Shown here in pieces: positions 23,046 through 33,524 of a stretch of DNA of 64,000 nucleotides. Within the stretch, counting starts at the first letter, position 1, and each line of letters opens with the position of its first letter. This DNA comes from Closterium sp. NIES-65. Its lineage: Eukaryota; Streptophyta; Zygnematophyceae; Desmidiales; Closteriaceae. The position numbers were made by a program, and so were the translations under genes. Where the stretch lies: the NCBI GenBank assembly GCA_948144175.1, contig CANXME010002010.1:3298501-3362500 (forward strand), read 5' to 3'. The notes below the pieces were generated by a model that did not search any database, had not been told where the DNA came from, and saw nothing but the letters and a program-made list of their open reading frames with translations.

Positions 23046-23311
23046 ATCCCAACCACAAGCCAAATTTGCCTTGTCACCGCCCGCCATCCATGACTCGCCC
23101 TGCATCGGAGCCGATCATCAAGCCCGAAAAGATTCTGGGCCATCGGATTCGACACCTCACGGGAATCAAAAGGATCGAGTTCCTCGTTCGCTAGAAGGAT
23201 CGCACACCAATCGAGGATAGCTGGGTGCCCTTGGCAAACATTGAAAACCACCCTGCCCTACAAGTGTACCTGAGGAGTCGGGGTTTCTGCGATATACACG
23301 CACTCGCGTAG
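23046..23311 (+). pseudogene. Chromovirus I pol: chromodomain end
   Basis: This continues the integrase C-terminus interrupted by J. It reads the linker (PASEPIIKPEKILGHR) and the chromodomain (RIEFLVR, then KDRTPIEDSWVPLANIENH), ending in HALA and TAG at 23309-23311. The conserved Trp before KDRTP is a TAG (23191-23193). Chromodomains in this position are thought to guide chromovirus integration to marked chromatin. Confidence 0.88.
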
Positions 23312-23326
23312 CGGAGGGGGCTTCTT

Positions 23327-23364
23327 GGGGGGGGGGGGGGGGGGGCGGGGGTGGTGGGGGGTAA
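23327..23364 (+). promoter_or_regulatory. Expanded polypurine tract of chromovirus I
   Basis: A run of 19 G (23327-23345) is followed by mixed G-rich sequence up to the 3' LTR. B has only about 9 G here. The extra length fits slippage in the homopolymer. Confidence 0.8.
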
Positions 23365-23691
23365 TGTATGGAATTTTCTCGACATTCCCTACCGCAACCT
23401 ACAACATCATGTACAGCAGCAGCCGTTGTTTGCCCGTTACTAATAATGGGGCTTCCCCAACTTCGCGCACACTATTTCACCAAACCATGCACCACTGGCC
23501 CGGTCGTGTCGACCTACGCTTTGGGACTAGCCCGAGCCTTGATGCCAGCCTAGCACTAGCTAGCTCGCACGCACCGAGTTACCGTTTGCATGTTTTGCAT
23601 ATAAATGTTCGCTCATGCCTTCGCTCACATTTTGTCCTCATTTGACATCCTAGTACAATCCTCGCTACCTCGATTCATTGCACCCGTAACA
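23365..23691 (+). repeat. 3' LTR of chromovirus I (327 bp)
   Basis: It begins TGTATGGAATTTTC and ends CACCCGTAACA. It has the same length as both LTRs of B and includes the ATATAAATG promoter box. The right flank starts AGTAC, the expected target duplicate; the left partner is lost. Confidence 0.93.
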
Positions 23692-23723
23692 AGTACCCCA
23701 AGGCTATTTTTAACTCCTTACGG

Positions 23724-24166
23724 TGTTGGAAATAAGTAACTTAAGCGCCTCTGTCGTGTCGAAACACCAAGTCAGAAGCGAAGCAAAACATATCGAAGCA
23801 TCGGCGAGTCAACCCTCGGAGGTTGAGCAACTGCTGGAGGTTACGCAAAAGTCAAAGGTCAGCGACCTTTGACCTGACAAGTACAGCGCAACAGCAAGGA
23901 CAAACAGCTGACTCGCTATTGAGCAGTTGCCCGAGTCGTCACTATATCGAACCGCAACAGCAACAGCAAAACAGTTATTAGTTATAACCCTTCATATTCC
24001 CTTGTACTCTTATAAAAGCTTGTATCTCTTTGTTTTAATATATCTACTTTGCCCTCACATACCAGCGCAAGGTGGTTCACAACCTTCATTAAACGCTTCC
24101 GCTATTACACCGGTCCTACCAGGAGCTTAGTTCTGCAAAGATCCTAAGGGCTTTTTCAGCCCAACA
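23724..24166 (+). repeat. 5' LTR of element C (443 bp)
   Basis: The LTR ends are the inverted repeats TGTTGG and CCAACA. It is followed directly by TGGTATTAGAGCAG (24167-24180), a primer site of the initiator-Met type. A 7-bp perfect palindrome arm pair, AAAGGTC-AGC-GACCTTT, lies near 23856-23872 and recurs in the LTR fragment at 60445. Confidence 0.93.
24011..24017 (+). promoter_or_regulatory. TATA box in LTR of element C
   Basis: TATAAAA, 288 bp into the LTR, is well placed to start a genomic transcript about 30 bp downstream inside the LTR. Confidence 0.6.
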
Positions 24167-24180
24167 TGGTATTAGAGCAG
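24167..24180 (+). promoter_or_regulatory. Primer binding site of element C
   Basis: TGGTATTAGAGCAG directly follows the LTR. Unlike the short-LTR family, no long anti-tRNA extension or adjacent stem follows. Confidence 0.85.
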
Positions 24181-24224
24181 ACATAACAAATTCCACTATC
24201 AAGATACCTACAACGTCAGAAAGC

Positions 24225-26298
24225 ATGGCTACTCGGAAGGAAAGGAGTTCCTCTAATGGTTCTCCCGGCGCTACCCCTACTCCACCTGCTGCCTCAAGCC
24301 TACAGACAGAGGAAGTGACAGCAACAAGACCGGCAGCTGGGTCTACCGAAACTCCCGCAAATCAAGCTGCGGCCTTCGACACAGATATGATGGAGAAGTT
24401 CTTCTCCTTCATGTCCTTCTACAAACAACACCAGCAAGGGGCACCTGCGCAGTCAAACAACAGCAACAACAACAACACCACACCGATGAGCCTCGACGGT
24501 TCATCCTACGCACGCGGAAATCAACAGCAACAGCCTACCTTTGCTCCGTACGAGCCCCAGCGTGGCTGCGTCAGCTTTATGCCACACCCGCAGCCTGCAC
24601 CTGGACAAGAGAAAACACTGGACGCACTTCAAGTTCAGTCTCAGTTCGCGCACGTCTTAAAACTGCAAACCACAAGGCCTTTCGACGGAAAGGACTTCTT
24701 TACCTAATCATTCGAGTTTGAGCTAATGATGGAAGGCGCGCAGATTCTTGGCTTCTTCGACGGGTCCCTGCCATATCCAACACACGGCACAAAGTACGAC
24801 AAGCAGCAGTACACGTATCAGTCAATGATGGCGTACACAATACTACTGAGAAACATCACTCCGAATAAGCAGCAGAATATACGGTCTTACTGGGGATACG
24901 GCAACTCTGCAGAGCTCGCATACAACCATCTGAAGAACATGTAACAAGCAATAGACAACGTCAATCAAAGTCGGTTAATGGCACAACTGACAATAGTCGA
25001 AATGAAACCGCGCGAAAAGGGGATGACGTATATCAGCCGCTATCACGAATTGCGCGACAAACTCCTTTGATGCGGAGGGTCGATTTCAGAAGACGCCTTC
25101 AACACAGTCATCATCGGCAGCCTCGGTCCTCAGTGGCACTCCACTCGCGCCATACTCCGAGCTCACGGAAAAATATCGGAAGCAGCACTATGCGCCGAGA
25201 TCCACGCTGACCAGCAAGATATGGACCTGCCAGAAGAACGACACAAGAAGAAGGCATCAGTGCCCGAATTCGCGTTCCACACTCAACTGCGCTACAACAA
25301 CAGCAACAACAACCGGCATCAAACAAATCCAGTACCTCCGTTCTGTCACCTTTGTAAGACGTCAGGTCACCCCCGTACACATTGCCCGAACCGGCAGCAG
25401 TCAACGCCAACACAGCGATCCCTTCGCCCTTCGAGCAGTCAAGTCGCCTCAACACAAGCGAATCCGATCACTCAAGTACAAGCCTCAACAACATCGGCGG
25501 GACAACCTGCGCAAGGAACAAGAAACATCGTCAGTTGCATGGCACGGCTGACCAACTCCTGCATCACAGAGTCACCACCGCATTACTCACCGGAAGAGCA
25601 ACTCGACAACAGTACGCCTCACCGCGAGTCACTTCAACCAAATCCGACGTATGCAGCCATCGCTCAAAGCGAGCCGTCCGGGAAAGATACGTGGTTCTTG
25701 GACAGCTGCTGCGGAAAGCATATGTGCTCTTCAGGACGCTTTGTTCAACGCGAACACCAACTTCAACGCGAGGTCGTCATCACCGTCGCCAACAATCAGA
25801 ATCTGCGCACACGACAACAAGGCGTAGTGCAACTTCAGTCACGAGAGACAAACGTCATACTGCAGATGTCGAAGGTTTTAATAGCAGAAGGGCTCGGTTA
25901 CAACTTACTGAGCGTCAGTCAACTGATGGCGAAGGGCATACACCTCGAAGCAGATAGCACCACTCAGGAGTTCAAGTTGTACCACGGAAGAGGCGGTCTC
26001 TACATCGGGAAGGAGGTCCTGAAGAATAACGTCTTCGTCCTCGACTTCGTCCTAGATCTCGGCACCGCTGACAGCGACGGGATCATCACCTTCACCTCCT
26101 GGACACACCCACCAGATCTTGACCCTGACTTCAGTCCAGAAGGCTTCTGGTACTCGCATACCATTCCTGAGGCAGAACGAACAAGAGCGTTAGCAACAAT
26201 TCAGCAAACATCGGCAGCAGCAGAAACAACATCGGCAGCAGCAGAAACAACATCGGCAGCAGCAGAGACAACATCGGCAGCATCAGAAGCAACATCGG
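24225..26298 (+). pseudogene. gag and protease of element C
   Basis: The frame starts at the ATG at 24225 (MATRKERSSSNG). A Gln/Asn-rich N-terminus is followed by Gag similar to UBN2-type copia Gag. A canonical zinc knuckle, CHLCKTSGHPRTHC (CX2CX4HX4C), lies near 25345-25388. The protease region WFLDSCCGKHM is near 25690-25725. Stops in the same frame are TAA 24705-24707, TAA 24942-24944 and TGA 25068-25070. The usual active-site D-S/T-G-A reads D-S-C-C, so the protease would be inactive even without the stops. The frame ends in a TSAAAET repeat at the K insertion. Confidence 0.88.
26208..26298 (+). repeat. 21-bp minisatellite encoding TSAAAET, split by element K
   Basis: About four copies of ACATCGGCAGCAGCAGAAACA occur here, and the array goes on beyond K at 32608-32680 with diverged units. 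It lies between protease and GAG-pre-integrase. Confidence 0.9.
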
Positions 26299-26430
26299 TG
26301 TTGAAATGAATGATCAGGAATGATTGAACTAACAGTGAAATCAGTACAAGTACCTAACCCTAGAATTATGTACCCCCTATAGGCTAACCCACTGTAGCCT
26401 AAACAAGCACAACATATATAATGTTTGACA
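26299..26430 (-). repeat. 3' LTR of element K (132 bp)
   Basis: On the minus strand it begins TGTCAAACATTATATATG and ends TTCAACA. It differs from the 5' LTR at two positions. The PPT hairpin adjoins at 26431-26456. Confidence 0.95.
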
Positions 26431-26644
26431 CACCCCCATAGGCGAAGTGGGGGAGAACTAGGGGTCACAAGACCAGTCAAGCAAAGCAAAGCAAAGCAAG
26501 CTCAGGGTGGATCACAAAGTCACCACACATTCCGAGCACAAGTTCAAGGCCACAAGGCCAATTCACATGCAGGAGTACATATATATATATAAGGCTAGAC
26601 AAGCAAGAGCACGTATATATATATATGTAACAGTACAAGCAAGG

Positions 26645-29600
26645 TCAAGAGGTGAGCAAGTGAGGCAAAACAGGTACAAGACCCAGCTGGGTGCAGAAGC
26701 GCTAATGATCACAAGGCGCAAGTGCCTTGGTGAAGACATCAGCAGTGTTGGCCTCAGAGGCCACGTACGCAAGCCGCAACTGACCACGCTGCTGTAGCTC
26801 ACGAGCAAGGAAGTAGCGCAGAGCAATGTGCTTTGTTCTGTGCTCCAGTCTCTGCTCTCGACACAAGGCCAGCATGGCCTTGTTGTCTACGTACAGCACT
26901 GGAGGAGAACGAGGCGGCTCTCCAAGGTCGGTCAGCAGGTAGGTGAGCCAGCAAAGCTCCTGAGCAGCCATGGCCCCTGCGTAGATCTCAGCCTCACAAC
27001 TGGAGCCGAGAACAGAAGACGAGCGAGTAGCCCGCCACGAAACAGAGCCGGAACCAAGGCTGAAGGTGTAACCCTGTGACGACCGCTGCGTAGCCTGGTC
27101 GTCAGCCCAAGAAGCGTCTGCGTGACCAGTGAGGACCACTGGACTCCGCCCTCCAAGCACTAGCCCCATGCACGACGTACTGCACAAGTAGCGCAACACC
27201 CTCTTCGCTGCAGCCATGTGCTCTGGTCGGTGTCTCCCAGGAGCAACATAGCGTGCAAGAATGCTAAGAGGGTATGCAAGGTCAGGTCGTGTGCAGGTCA
27301 TCAGATACATGAGGCAGCCAACAAGCTCTGGGTACGGGCCACTCGACTCTACGGACTCATCCGAAGGCAGAGCTGAGAGCGAGTGGCGAGTAGGCAGAGG
27401 AGTGGCCTGAGGCGAGGAGTACGTGAAGCCGAAGCGCTGAAGGACCTGCTGCACCATGTGTGACTGAGTCAGGGTGATGGTGCGGCGTGCTCTGTCACGG
27501 GTGATCTGCAAGCCAAGGTAACTGCGCAGTTCACCTAGGTCTGTGCACGTGTGTCTCTTCTGCAGCTCGGACTTCACGTAGGCGAGTCCAGCAGTGTCAG
27601 CTGTGGCAAAGACCAAGTCGTTGACGTACACGAGGATGTAGAACAGTGGCAGAGAAGTGTCGGTGCGTAGAAACAGCGACGGGTTGGCAGTAGAGGGAGC
27701 AAACCCAAGAGCCGCAAGCGTAGTCCTCAGTGTGTCGTGCCACTCACGCGGTGCTTGGCGGAGACCGTAGACTTGCTGCCGGAGACTCCACTGGGTGCCA
27801 GGAGGAAAAGTCCCAGTGAAGCCAAGTGGGCGGCGCAGCCAGATCTCCTCGTGCAGGCTGCCCTGCAGGAAGGCAGTGCTGAAGTCAAGAAGAGTGTAGC
27901 TCGTAGTCACGGTGAGCAGCTACGTGCAGTAGTACCCGAAGAGTGGTCATCTTCGGGGTGGGAGAGAAGGTCTGAAAGTAGTCAACTCCGTGCCGCTGAC
28001 TGAAGCCACGAGCCACGTAACGCGCCTTGAAGACAGGCGGAGAACCCGGCGACCGCTTCACCCTGAAAATCTACATGCCACTGACGATGTTCGCCCCAGG
28101 AGGGGGGACAGCGTCGACGTAGGTGCCTGTAGACTTCCACGAAGCCATCTCTGCATCCATAGCTGCCTGCCACTGAGAAGAATAGGGACCCTCTATCGCC
28201 TCCGCGTAAGAGCGCGGAGTCGGGATGTTAAGTGCATCCGGGTCTCCCTCAGGGGTAAGCAGTTTGGACACGAGATGAGGTGAAGCAGCGGCCAAGCACT
28301 GGAACTCCTCCTGCCTGTCCTCAAGGACGTCCGTGCCAAGGGCACACTCACCCCCGACGGACGGAGGACAGACAGACTCAGACTCAGCGACAAGACTAGC
28401 AGCGTAGTCTAGACGACAGCGAGCAGCAAAGTCGACGAGCTCAGCAACTAGGGCAGACGCAGCAGTGGACTCAAAAGAAGGGTCAGTGATGACAGTAGCA
28501 AGGAGACGCGTGACAGTAGGACTGGCAGCACGAAGAGAGTCCGACTCCGGGTCGGGAAGAGCAGGAAGAGAGGACTCAGGAGGAGAAGGCAAAGGGGCAC
28601 GCAGAGGAGCAGTGGACGGACGCAGAGACATCCGGTGCGTGCCAGGGACAGGAGGAGGACGCTAACGCGAACCGCAACTACTAGTGCGAGCAGTACGAAC
28701 AGGTGACGCAGGGCGAGACGCAGGCTCACGACGCTCAGCAAGACCTCTAGTAGGACCAGTGTAGGGAGAAGGAGCAGGCAGTGGGGAGGCGGGCTGTAAC
28801 TGTTACCGTGATTGGACAGGCTGTGGACACTCTAAGGGAGGGGGAGGACCGAGAGAAGGCGGGAGACCAAGAACCTGCTGAAGGAGCGGAACGAAGTACG
28901 GCCGCTGCCGTGCAGCGACTCCAGAACGAGCAGAGACACCAGCGCCAGGGTCCTCCGCACCAGCAGCAGCTCCAACGCCCGACTCCACAGCACCAGCAGC
29001 AGCACCAGCTCCAGGTCCTCAGCACTAGCAGCAGCTCCAACGCCCGGGTCCTCAGGACCAGCAGCAGCTCCAACGCCCGGGTCCTCAGCACCAGCAGCAG
29101 CACCAGCGCCCGGGTCCGCAGCACCAGCCGTAGCTCCAACGCCCGGGTCCGCAGCACCAGAAACAGCTCCAACCTCTGGGGCCGCAGCACCAGCAGAACC
29201 AGTAGAGTCTCCAGCACCTGTGGCACCACCAGCAGCAGCGGGGTCCGCGACACCAGGCGCGCCACTCCGAAGAGTGCAGCGCCGCTCGTACCACTCACGG
29301 ATCCGCTCACGGGAGGGGAGCTCCCGGCTAGGAGGAGAAGCACTAGCACATGTCCCAGTAGTACGCCTGGCTCCAGAGGTACCTCTCCTGAGGCTGCAGA
29401 ACTGGAAGTACCACTCACGCAGCTGCTCCGAGGAGAGGGCTCCGCCAGGTGTAGGACCCTCAGGCTCAGAACCTCCAGACTCAGAAGCCCCAGACTCCAG
29501 ACTCTGCGGCTCAGCACCCCCAGGCTCACTACTCCCAGGCTCAGCACCCCCAGGCTCCGCACCCCAAGGCTCAGCACCCCCAGGCTCCGCACCCCCAGGC

Positions 29601-30640
29601 TCCGCACCCCCAGGCTCCGCACCCCCAGGCTCAGCACCCCCAGGCTCCGCACCCCCAGGCTCAGCACTCCCAGGCTCCGCACCCACAGCAGGACGAGAGT
29701 CGACAGCTACCTCAACAGGCCCAACCGGGTCTACCTGAGACACACCTGAGGGAGCGGCACCCTGAGGGGGGAGGGGGTCTACGACAGCAGCACCTGGCGC
29801 GAGGAAGAGAGGCGGGGGGGGGAGCGGGGCAGTGCGGTAGGGGAAGAGGCGGTAGTAGGGGACGGAATCGTCAAAAGTGACGTCCTGAGAGTGCAAGACT
29901 CGGCGCGAGGTGGCGTGGTAAAACTGCCAACTAGGCGCGTCTGGGACAAAGCCGAGGAAGACGCAGGGAACAGCACGGGAGGAGAGCTTGTCCACAGACG
30001 TATCGCAGACAAAAGCTCGAGATCCCCAGACCCGGAAACGCGACGCATCGCCAACCGCCCCCGTCCACAGCAGTGTGGGCAAGGTCTCCGGCAAGGAGAC
30101 ACGGGGCCAGAGGTTGAGCTGATGCGCAGCGTACCAGACCGCAAACGGCCACAGAAAGTGGGGGGCAGTCGCATGGATCAAGGAGGTACGGGCGACCTCC
30201 ATGACCAGGCCCATGCGGCGCTTTGCAATCCCATTCTGCTGTGGAGAGGCCGAAAGCGTGAACGACTGCTCAATGCCGTGCTTAGCACAGTAGGCTGCCA
30301 AGAAGTCGGAGGAGAGCTCACCACCTCTGTCAGAGTGCAAGCGCAGGATAGGAAAGTCCGAGTGGAAACGCTCGCTGAGCTGGAGACGGGCCCTACGGAT
30401 CCAAGGGATCAAGACATCACGGACCTCACCCTTGGTGCGCAAGGGGAAGACCGTGGTGTAGCGCGAGTAGTCGTCAACAACTATCAGGAAGTACCTCTCC
30501 TGGCTCTGTCCACGGACGCGGGCTGGTCCCCACACGTCCATGTGGAGCGTCTGCAAGGGAGCAGTCGTCGGGGGAAACGAGGAGGAGTGGGGAGCGGCGT
30601 GAAGTAGCGCTGTGTGGCGTGCGGTCCCCCACACGGCTGA
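26645..30640 (-). pseudogene. Integrase-RT-RNase H of element K (disrupted)
   Basis: On the minus strand, integrase starts at DVWGPARVRGQ (about 30540). HSDRGGEL is present, but the catalytic Glu of NGIAER is Lys (NGIAKRR, near 30220). A (GGAEP)n linker lies at about 29690-29460. RT begins near 28630 and matches D at about 95% by eye. A Trp codon is TAG near 28072. A frameshift near 27900 (before LDFSTAFLQ) separates a long intact RT/RNase H frame (27910-26702). In that frame the RT motif reads YVNDLVF instead of YVDDLVF, and YVDNKAMLALC is intact. It is not able to move by itself. Confidence 0.88.
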
Positions 30641-31779
30641 CCAGTGCGGTCACCAGTGCGAATGACGTACGTGCAGCTAAAGCCACCCCCCCCCCCCCCC
30701 CCGTGCTGAGAGTACCACTCACGGACCTCCTGGGGCGACGGAGTGTGCTGCTGGCCCTGGCCACCGCCAGCGCCTCCACGACCACCACCGCCGCCGCCAC
30801 CTCCTCGACCACCCCAACCCCTGCCGCCGCCACGTCCACCGCCACCCCCACCACCGCCTCCGCCCCTGCCATCTCCCCCGCCGCTGCCGCCACCACCCCC
30901 ACCGCTGCCACTAGCCCCTCCAGTCGCGCCACCACCCCCACCGCCGCCACCGCCCCGACCACCGCCTCCCCCGCTGTCACCGCCACCGCCCTTGCCCCCT
31001 TTGCCCTTGCCGCTGCGGCGCCCGCTCGAAGCAGACGCAGTCCCGACCTTCTCAGCACCAAGGAGGTCGACAGCAGTAGCAGAGGCGACAGAGGGAAGAA
31101 GGGGGGAAGGAGAACACCCCTCAAAGAACGGGGTACGGGGGTCGCCACGAGAGGCACCTACAGCGACTATGCTAGCCTCAGCTGCAAGGAGTTCCTTCTC
31201 CAGGAGGGCAATGGTGAGCTCAGTGGGGCAGCGAGCTAGGAAGTGGTCCCTGACTGAGCGCAGAGTGTTAGGGAGGCGGGTGACTAGGTGGTAGAGAGTG
31301 AGCCAGAGTGGGGGTGGGTTCTTGGCAAGGAACTCATCAGGCATGGCGGCGCGGAAGCGAGCCTCACTAGTGCGGAGGTGCGTAATGAGGTCAGCGACTG
31401 TGTGGAAAGAGGCTAAGTCGGGGAACAGGTAGGGAAGAGAGAGACGGCCTAGTGCGGCAGAGGCCGGTGAGGAGTAGCGGGCAACGACAGCAGTGTACAG
31501 TGCCTGTGCAGTCTTGTGCTGCCCAAAGTGCTCGCGCTCATCTATCGGCAGGGAGTTGCGAATAGCGAGGCGAGCGTGGGCGTCACGAGTCTGCCACTGT
31601 GAGCGGGCAGTGCTGTCAGCAGTAGCAGCAGGAGCAGGAGCATGGCCTAGGGCGTGATCGTACAGTGAGATGTCCTCCTTGGCAGTGAGCTGTAGGAAGA
31701 GGTGTAGGTCATCTAGCCAGGTTTCGAACTTCACTGGGCGGCCCTCAGCATCGAAACCCAGTACAGGAGGGCTAGCCAT
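30484..31779 (-). CDS. Truncated Gag of element K, out of frame at its end
   Basis: The ATG at 31779 (MASPPVLGFDAEG) opens a frame of 431 codons. Residues 1-210 are UBN2-like copia Gag, about 240-350 a Gly-rich tract, and then SPQEVREWYSQHGGGGGGGFSC begins the zinc motif. The motif reads C-X13-C-X3-H but its last Cys is Tyr (HATQRYF). Directly after it the DNA jumps into the region just before integrase, removing the rest of gag, protease and GAG-pre-integrase, roughly 1 kb compared with D. The last ~25 codons read the integrase border in the wrong frame. It might still make a particle protein lacking protease. Confidence 0.75.
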   Translation of the reverse strand: MASPPVLGFDAEGRPVKFETWLDDLHLFLQLTAKEDISLYDHALGHAPAPAATADSTARSQWQTRDAHARLAIRNSLPIDEREHFGQHKTAQALYTAVVARYSSPASAALGRLSLPYLFPDLASFHTVADLITHLRTSEARFRAAMPDEFLAKNPPPLWLTLYHLVTRLPNTLRSVRDHFLARCPTELTIALLEKELLAAEASIVAVGASRGDPRTPFFEGCSPSPLLPSVASATAVDLLGAEKVGTASASSGRRSGKGKGGKGGGGDSGGGGGRGGGGGGGGGATGGASGSGGGGGGSGGGDGRGGGGGGGGGGRGGGRGWGGRGGGGGGGGRGGAGGGQGQQHTPSPQEVREWYSQHGGGGGGGFSCTYVIRTGDRTGQPCGGPHATQRYFTPLPTPPRFPRRLLPCRRSTWTCGDQPASVDRARRGTS

Positions 31780-32458
31780 AGTAGTAGTAGGAGTAATAGC
31801 AGTAGGGGCACCCCAAAAACAGTAGGCAGTGCGACTCAGGTAGGGCGGCTTGGTCCAGTACGGGCGGCGCGGCTCGGTTCAGGTAGGGCGGCGCGGCTCG
31901 GGAAGGGCGGCGCGGCTAGGTTTGGGCGGCGCGGCTCGGTTTGGGTGGGGCGGCTCGGTTCGGGCGGCTCGGTTCGGGCTGGGCGGCTCGGTTCGGGCGG
32001 CTCGGTTCAGGCTGGGTGGCTCGGTTCGGGCTGCTCGGGTCGGGCGGCTCGTTCTGGGGGGGGGGCGTTCGGGGCCTCTAGGGGCGAGCGCGGGGCCGTA
32101 AGGGGCCGCTAAGGGCGAGCGCGGGGCCGATCGGGGCCTCTAGGGGCGAGCGCGGGGCCGTAAGGGGCCTGCTAAGGGCGAGCGCGGGGCCGTTCGGGGC
32201 CTCTAGGGGCGAGCGCGGGGCCGAAAGGGGCCGCTAAGGGCGAGCGCGGGGCCGTTCGGGGCCTCTAGGGGCGAGCGCGGGGCCGTAAGGGGCCGCTAAG
32301 GGCGAGCGCGGGGCCGACGGGGGCATCTAGGGGCGATCGCGGGGCCGACAGGGTCGCTAAGGGGCGAGCGCGGGGCCGAGAAAACCGAGGCGCCCTGGGC
32401 GCAGGTAGGTAGGTAGGTAGGTAGGTAGTGGTGGGCCCTAAAAAATCGGTCCTAGGAA
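31780..32458 (-). repeat. GC-rich tandem-repeat leader of element K
   Basis: Between the primer site and gag lie units of GGCTCGGTTCGGGC (31850-32050) and a ~56-bp unit containing GGGGCGAGCGCGGGGCCG (32080-32380), as written on the + strand. A GGTA tetranucleotide run is at 32402-32428. No coding potential is likely. Confidence 0.85.
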
Positions 32459-32475
32459 GGACCTGCTCTATACCA
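32428..32475 (-). promoter_or_regulatory. Primer binding site of K with anti-tRNA extension
   Basis: On the minus strand TGGTATAGAGCA starts right after the LTR. It is followed by a 6-bp stem, GGTCCT/AGGACC with loop TCCT, and GGGCCCACCAC beginning 38 nt from the LTR. The last 11-mer equals the complement of the anticodon-arm region of plant initiator tRNA-Met. Confidence 0.75.
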
Positions 32476-32607
32476 TGTTGAAATGAATGAACAGGAATGA
32501 TTGAACTAACAGTGAAATCAGTACAAGTACCTAACCCTAGAATTGTGTACCCCCTATAGGCTAACCCACTGTAGCCTAAACAAGCACAACATATATAATG
32601 TTTGACA
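32476..32607 (-). repeat. 5' LTR of element K (132 bp)
   Basis: On the minus strand it begins TGTCAAAC and ends TTCAACA, adjacent to the primer site; the target duplicate ATCGG follows at 32608. Confidence 0.95.
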
Positions 32608-32612
32608 ATCGG

Positions 32613-33178
32613 CAGCAGCAAAAACAACACCGGCAGCAGCAAAGACAACAACGGCAGCAGCAACGACAACATCAACACCAATCGCTGGTCCTTCAACGGC
32701 ACCGATCGACGACACTTCACCAACTCCTGCGCAGCAACTGAACCCAACTCAACGGGAAGTCCATCGAAGCGCCAACTTCACCGCCAGCCTTTACTCCAAC
32801 TCTGACCTATATCAGCGCTCACCCAGACATCGCGCCACCAAAGACATCTGGCACGCACGAATGGGACATCCAAGCAACACGGTGTTAAACAATACAATCA
32901 GAGCAGGCGTGCTTGTTAAAGATTCACTACTCCTAACCAACGGAAGCGAACTTCGACGAGCTCGCGGAATGTGCTTTACGTGCCCCAAAGCTGACTTACC
33001 ACATTGGCCGTTCGCTTCTCACCACAATCCCAGCGCACCAGCTTACGCACCACTCGAGAAAGTGTACAGCGACATCCTGTACAACCGCGAACCTGGACAA
33101 GGAGCATACAACTACACCATCACGTTCATCGATGCCGCTACGCGTTACGTTTGGCACCTTAATCTTCCGAGCAAGGAC
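32613..33178 (+). pseudogene. Element C pol: GAG-pre-integrase and start of integrase
   Basis: After the rest of the Ala/Thr-rich repeat the frame reads KDIWHARMGHPSNTVLNN and CFTCPKADLPHW, the HHCC zinc part of copia integrase. VYSDI (first catalytic Asp) and FIDAATRYVWH follow, up to the D insertion. The part is open in one frame across at least 32800-33178. Its continuation is at 40598. Confidence 0.87.
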
Positions 33179-33315
33179 TGTGATAGTAGGAAAACAGGAA
33201 TGAATGGACTATGAATGAAAGCAGTACAAATGTGAAACCCTAACTGGGTTGTACCCCCTATGGGATACCCCACTACAGCCTACACAGCAGTATAAGCTAT
33301 AGATATGTTCTGACA
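33179..33315 (-). repeat. 3' LTR of element D (137 bp)
   Basis: On the minus strand it begins TGTCAGAACATATC and ends CTACTATCACA. No difference from the 5' LTR was found on reading both base by base. Confidence 0.96.
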
Positions 33316-33524
33316 CACCCCCATAGGCAAAGTGGGGGAGAACAAGGGGTCACAAGACCAGTCAAGCAAGACAAAGCAAAGCTCAGGGTGGATCACAAAG
33401 TCACCACACAGTCCGAGCACAAGAGTGAGGCCAAAGGCCAGTTCACAAGCAAGAGTACAGACATATATATAAAGCTAGACAAGCAAGAGCAGGTATATAG
33501 ATATATGTCACAGTACAAGTGAAG
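33316..33524 (-). promoter_or_regulatory. 3' UTR, hairpins and PPT of element D
   Basis: The GGCC hairpin is at 33429-33439, and the CCCCCA/TGGGGG hairpin with the PPT is at about 33316-33341, beside the LTR. Short TATA runs lie in between, where A has its long (TA)n array. Confidence 0.7.

Larger units (their letters stand above)
15109..23691 (+). mobile_element. Element I: chromovirus (Ty3/gypsy), 5' truncated, split by J
   Basis: RNase H, integrase and chromodomain are followed by a G-rich PPT and a 327-bp 3' LTR. J (16577-23040) splits it, with CCTAC on both sides (16572-16576 and 23041-23045). The left end at 15109 is an abrupt in-frame join to copia element H, so gag, protease and most of RT are missing. 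Confidence 0.9.
26299..32607 (-). mobile_element. Element K: young copia element, TSD ATCGG, mosaic and protease-deleted
   Basis: It is a complete insertion of 6309 bp. The LTRs are 26299-26430 and 32476-32607 (132 bp each, 2 differences), with ATCGG at 26294-26298 and 32608-32612. Gag and integrase look most like J, while RT and RNase H look most like D. Protease and GAG-pre-integrase are missing. Confidence 0.96.

Noticed and set aside
23327..23364. G-quadruplex regulatory element
   Set aside because: It is at the PPT position of chromovirus I; slippage in the PPT explains it without a new function.
28781..29749. Ser/Thr/Arg-rich 322-codon frame antisense to K
   Set aside because: It lies exactly opposite the integrase-RT linker repeat, has no known motif and is not kept in D or J.
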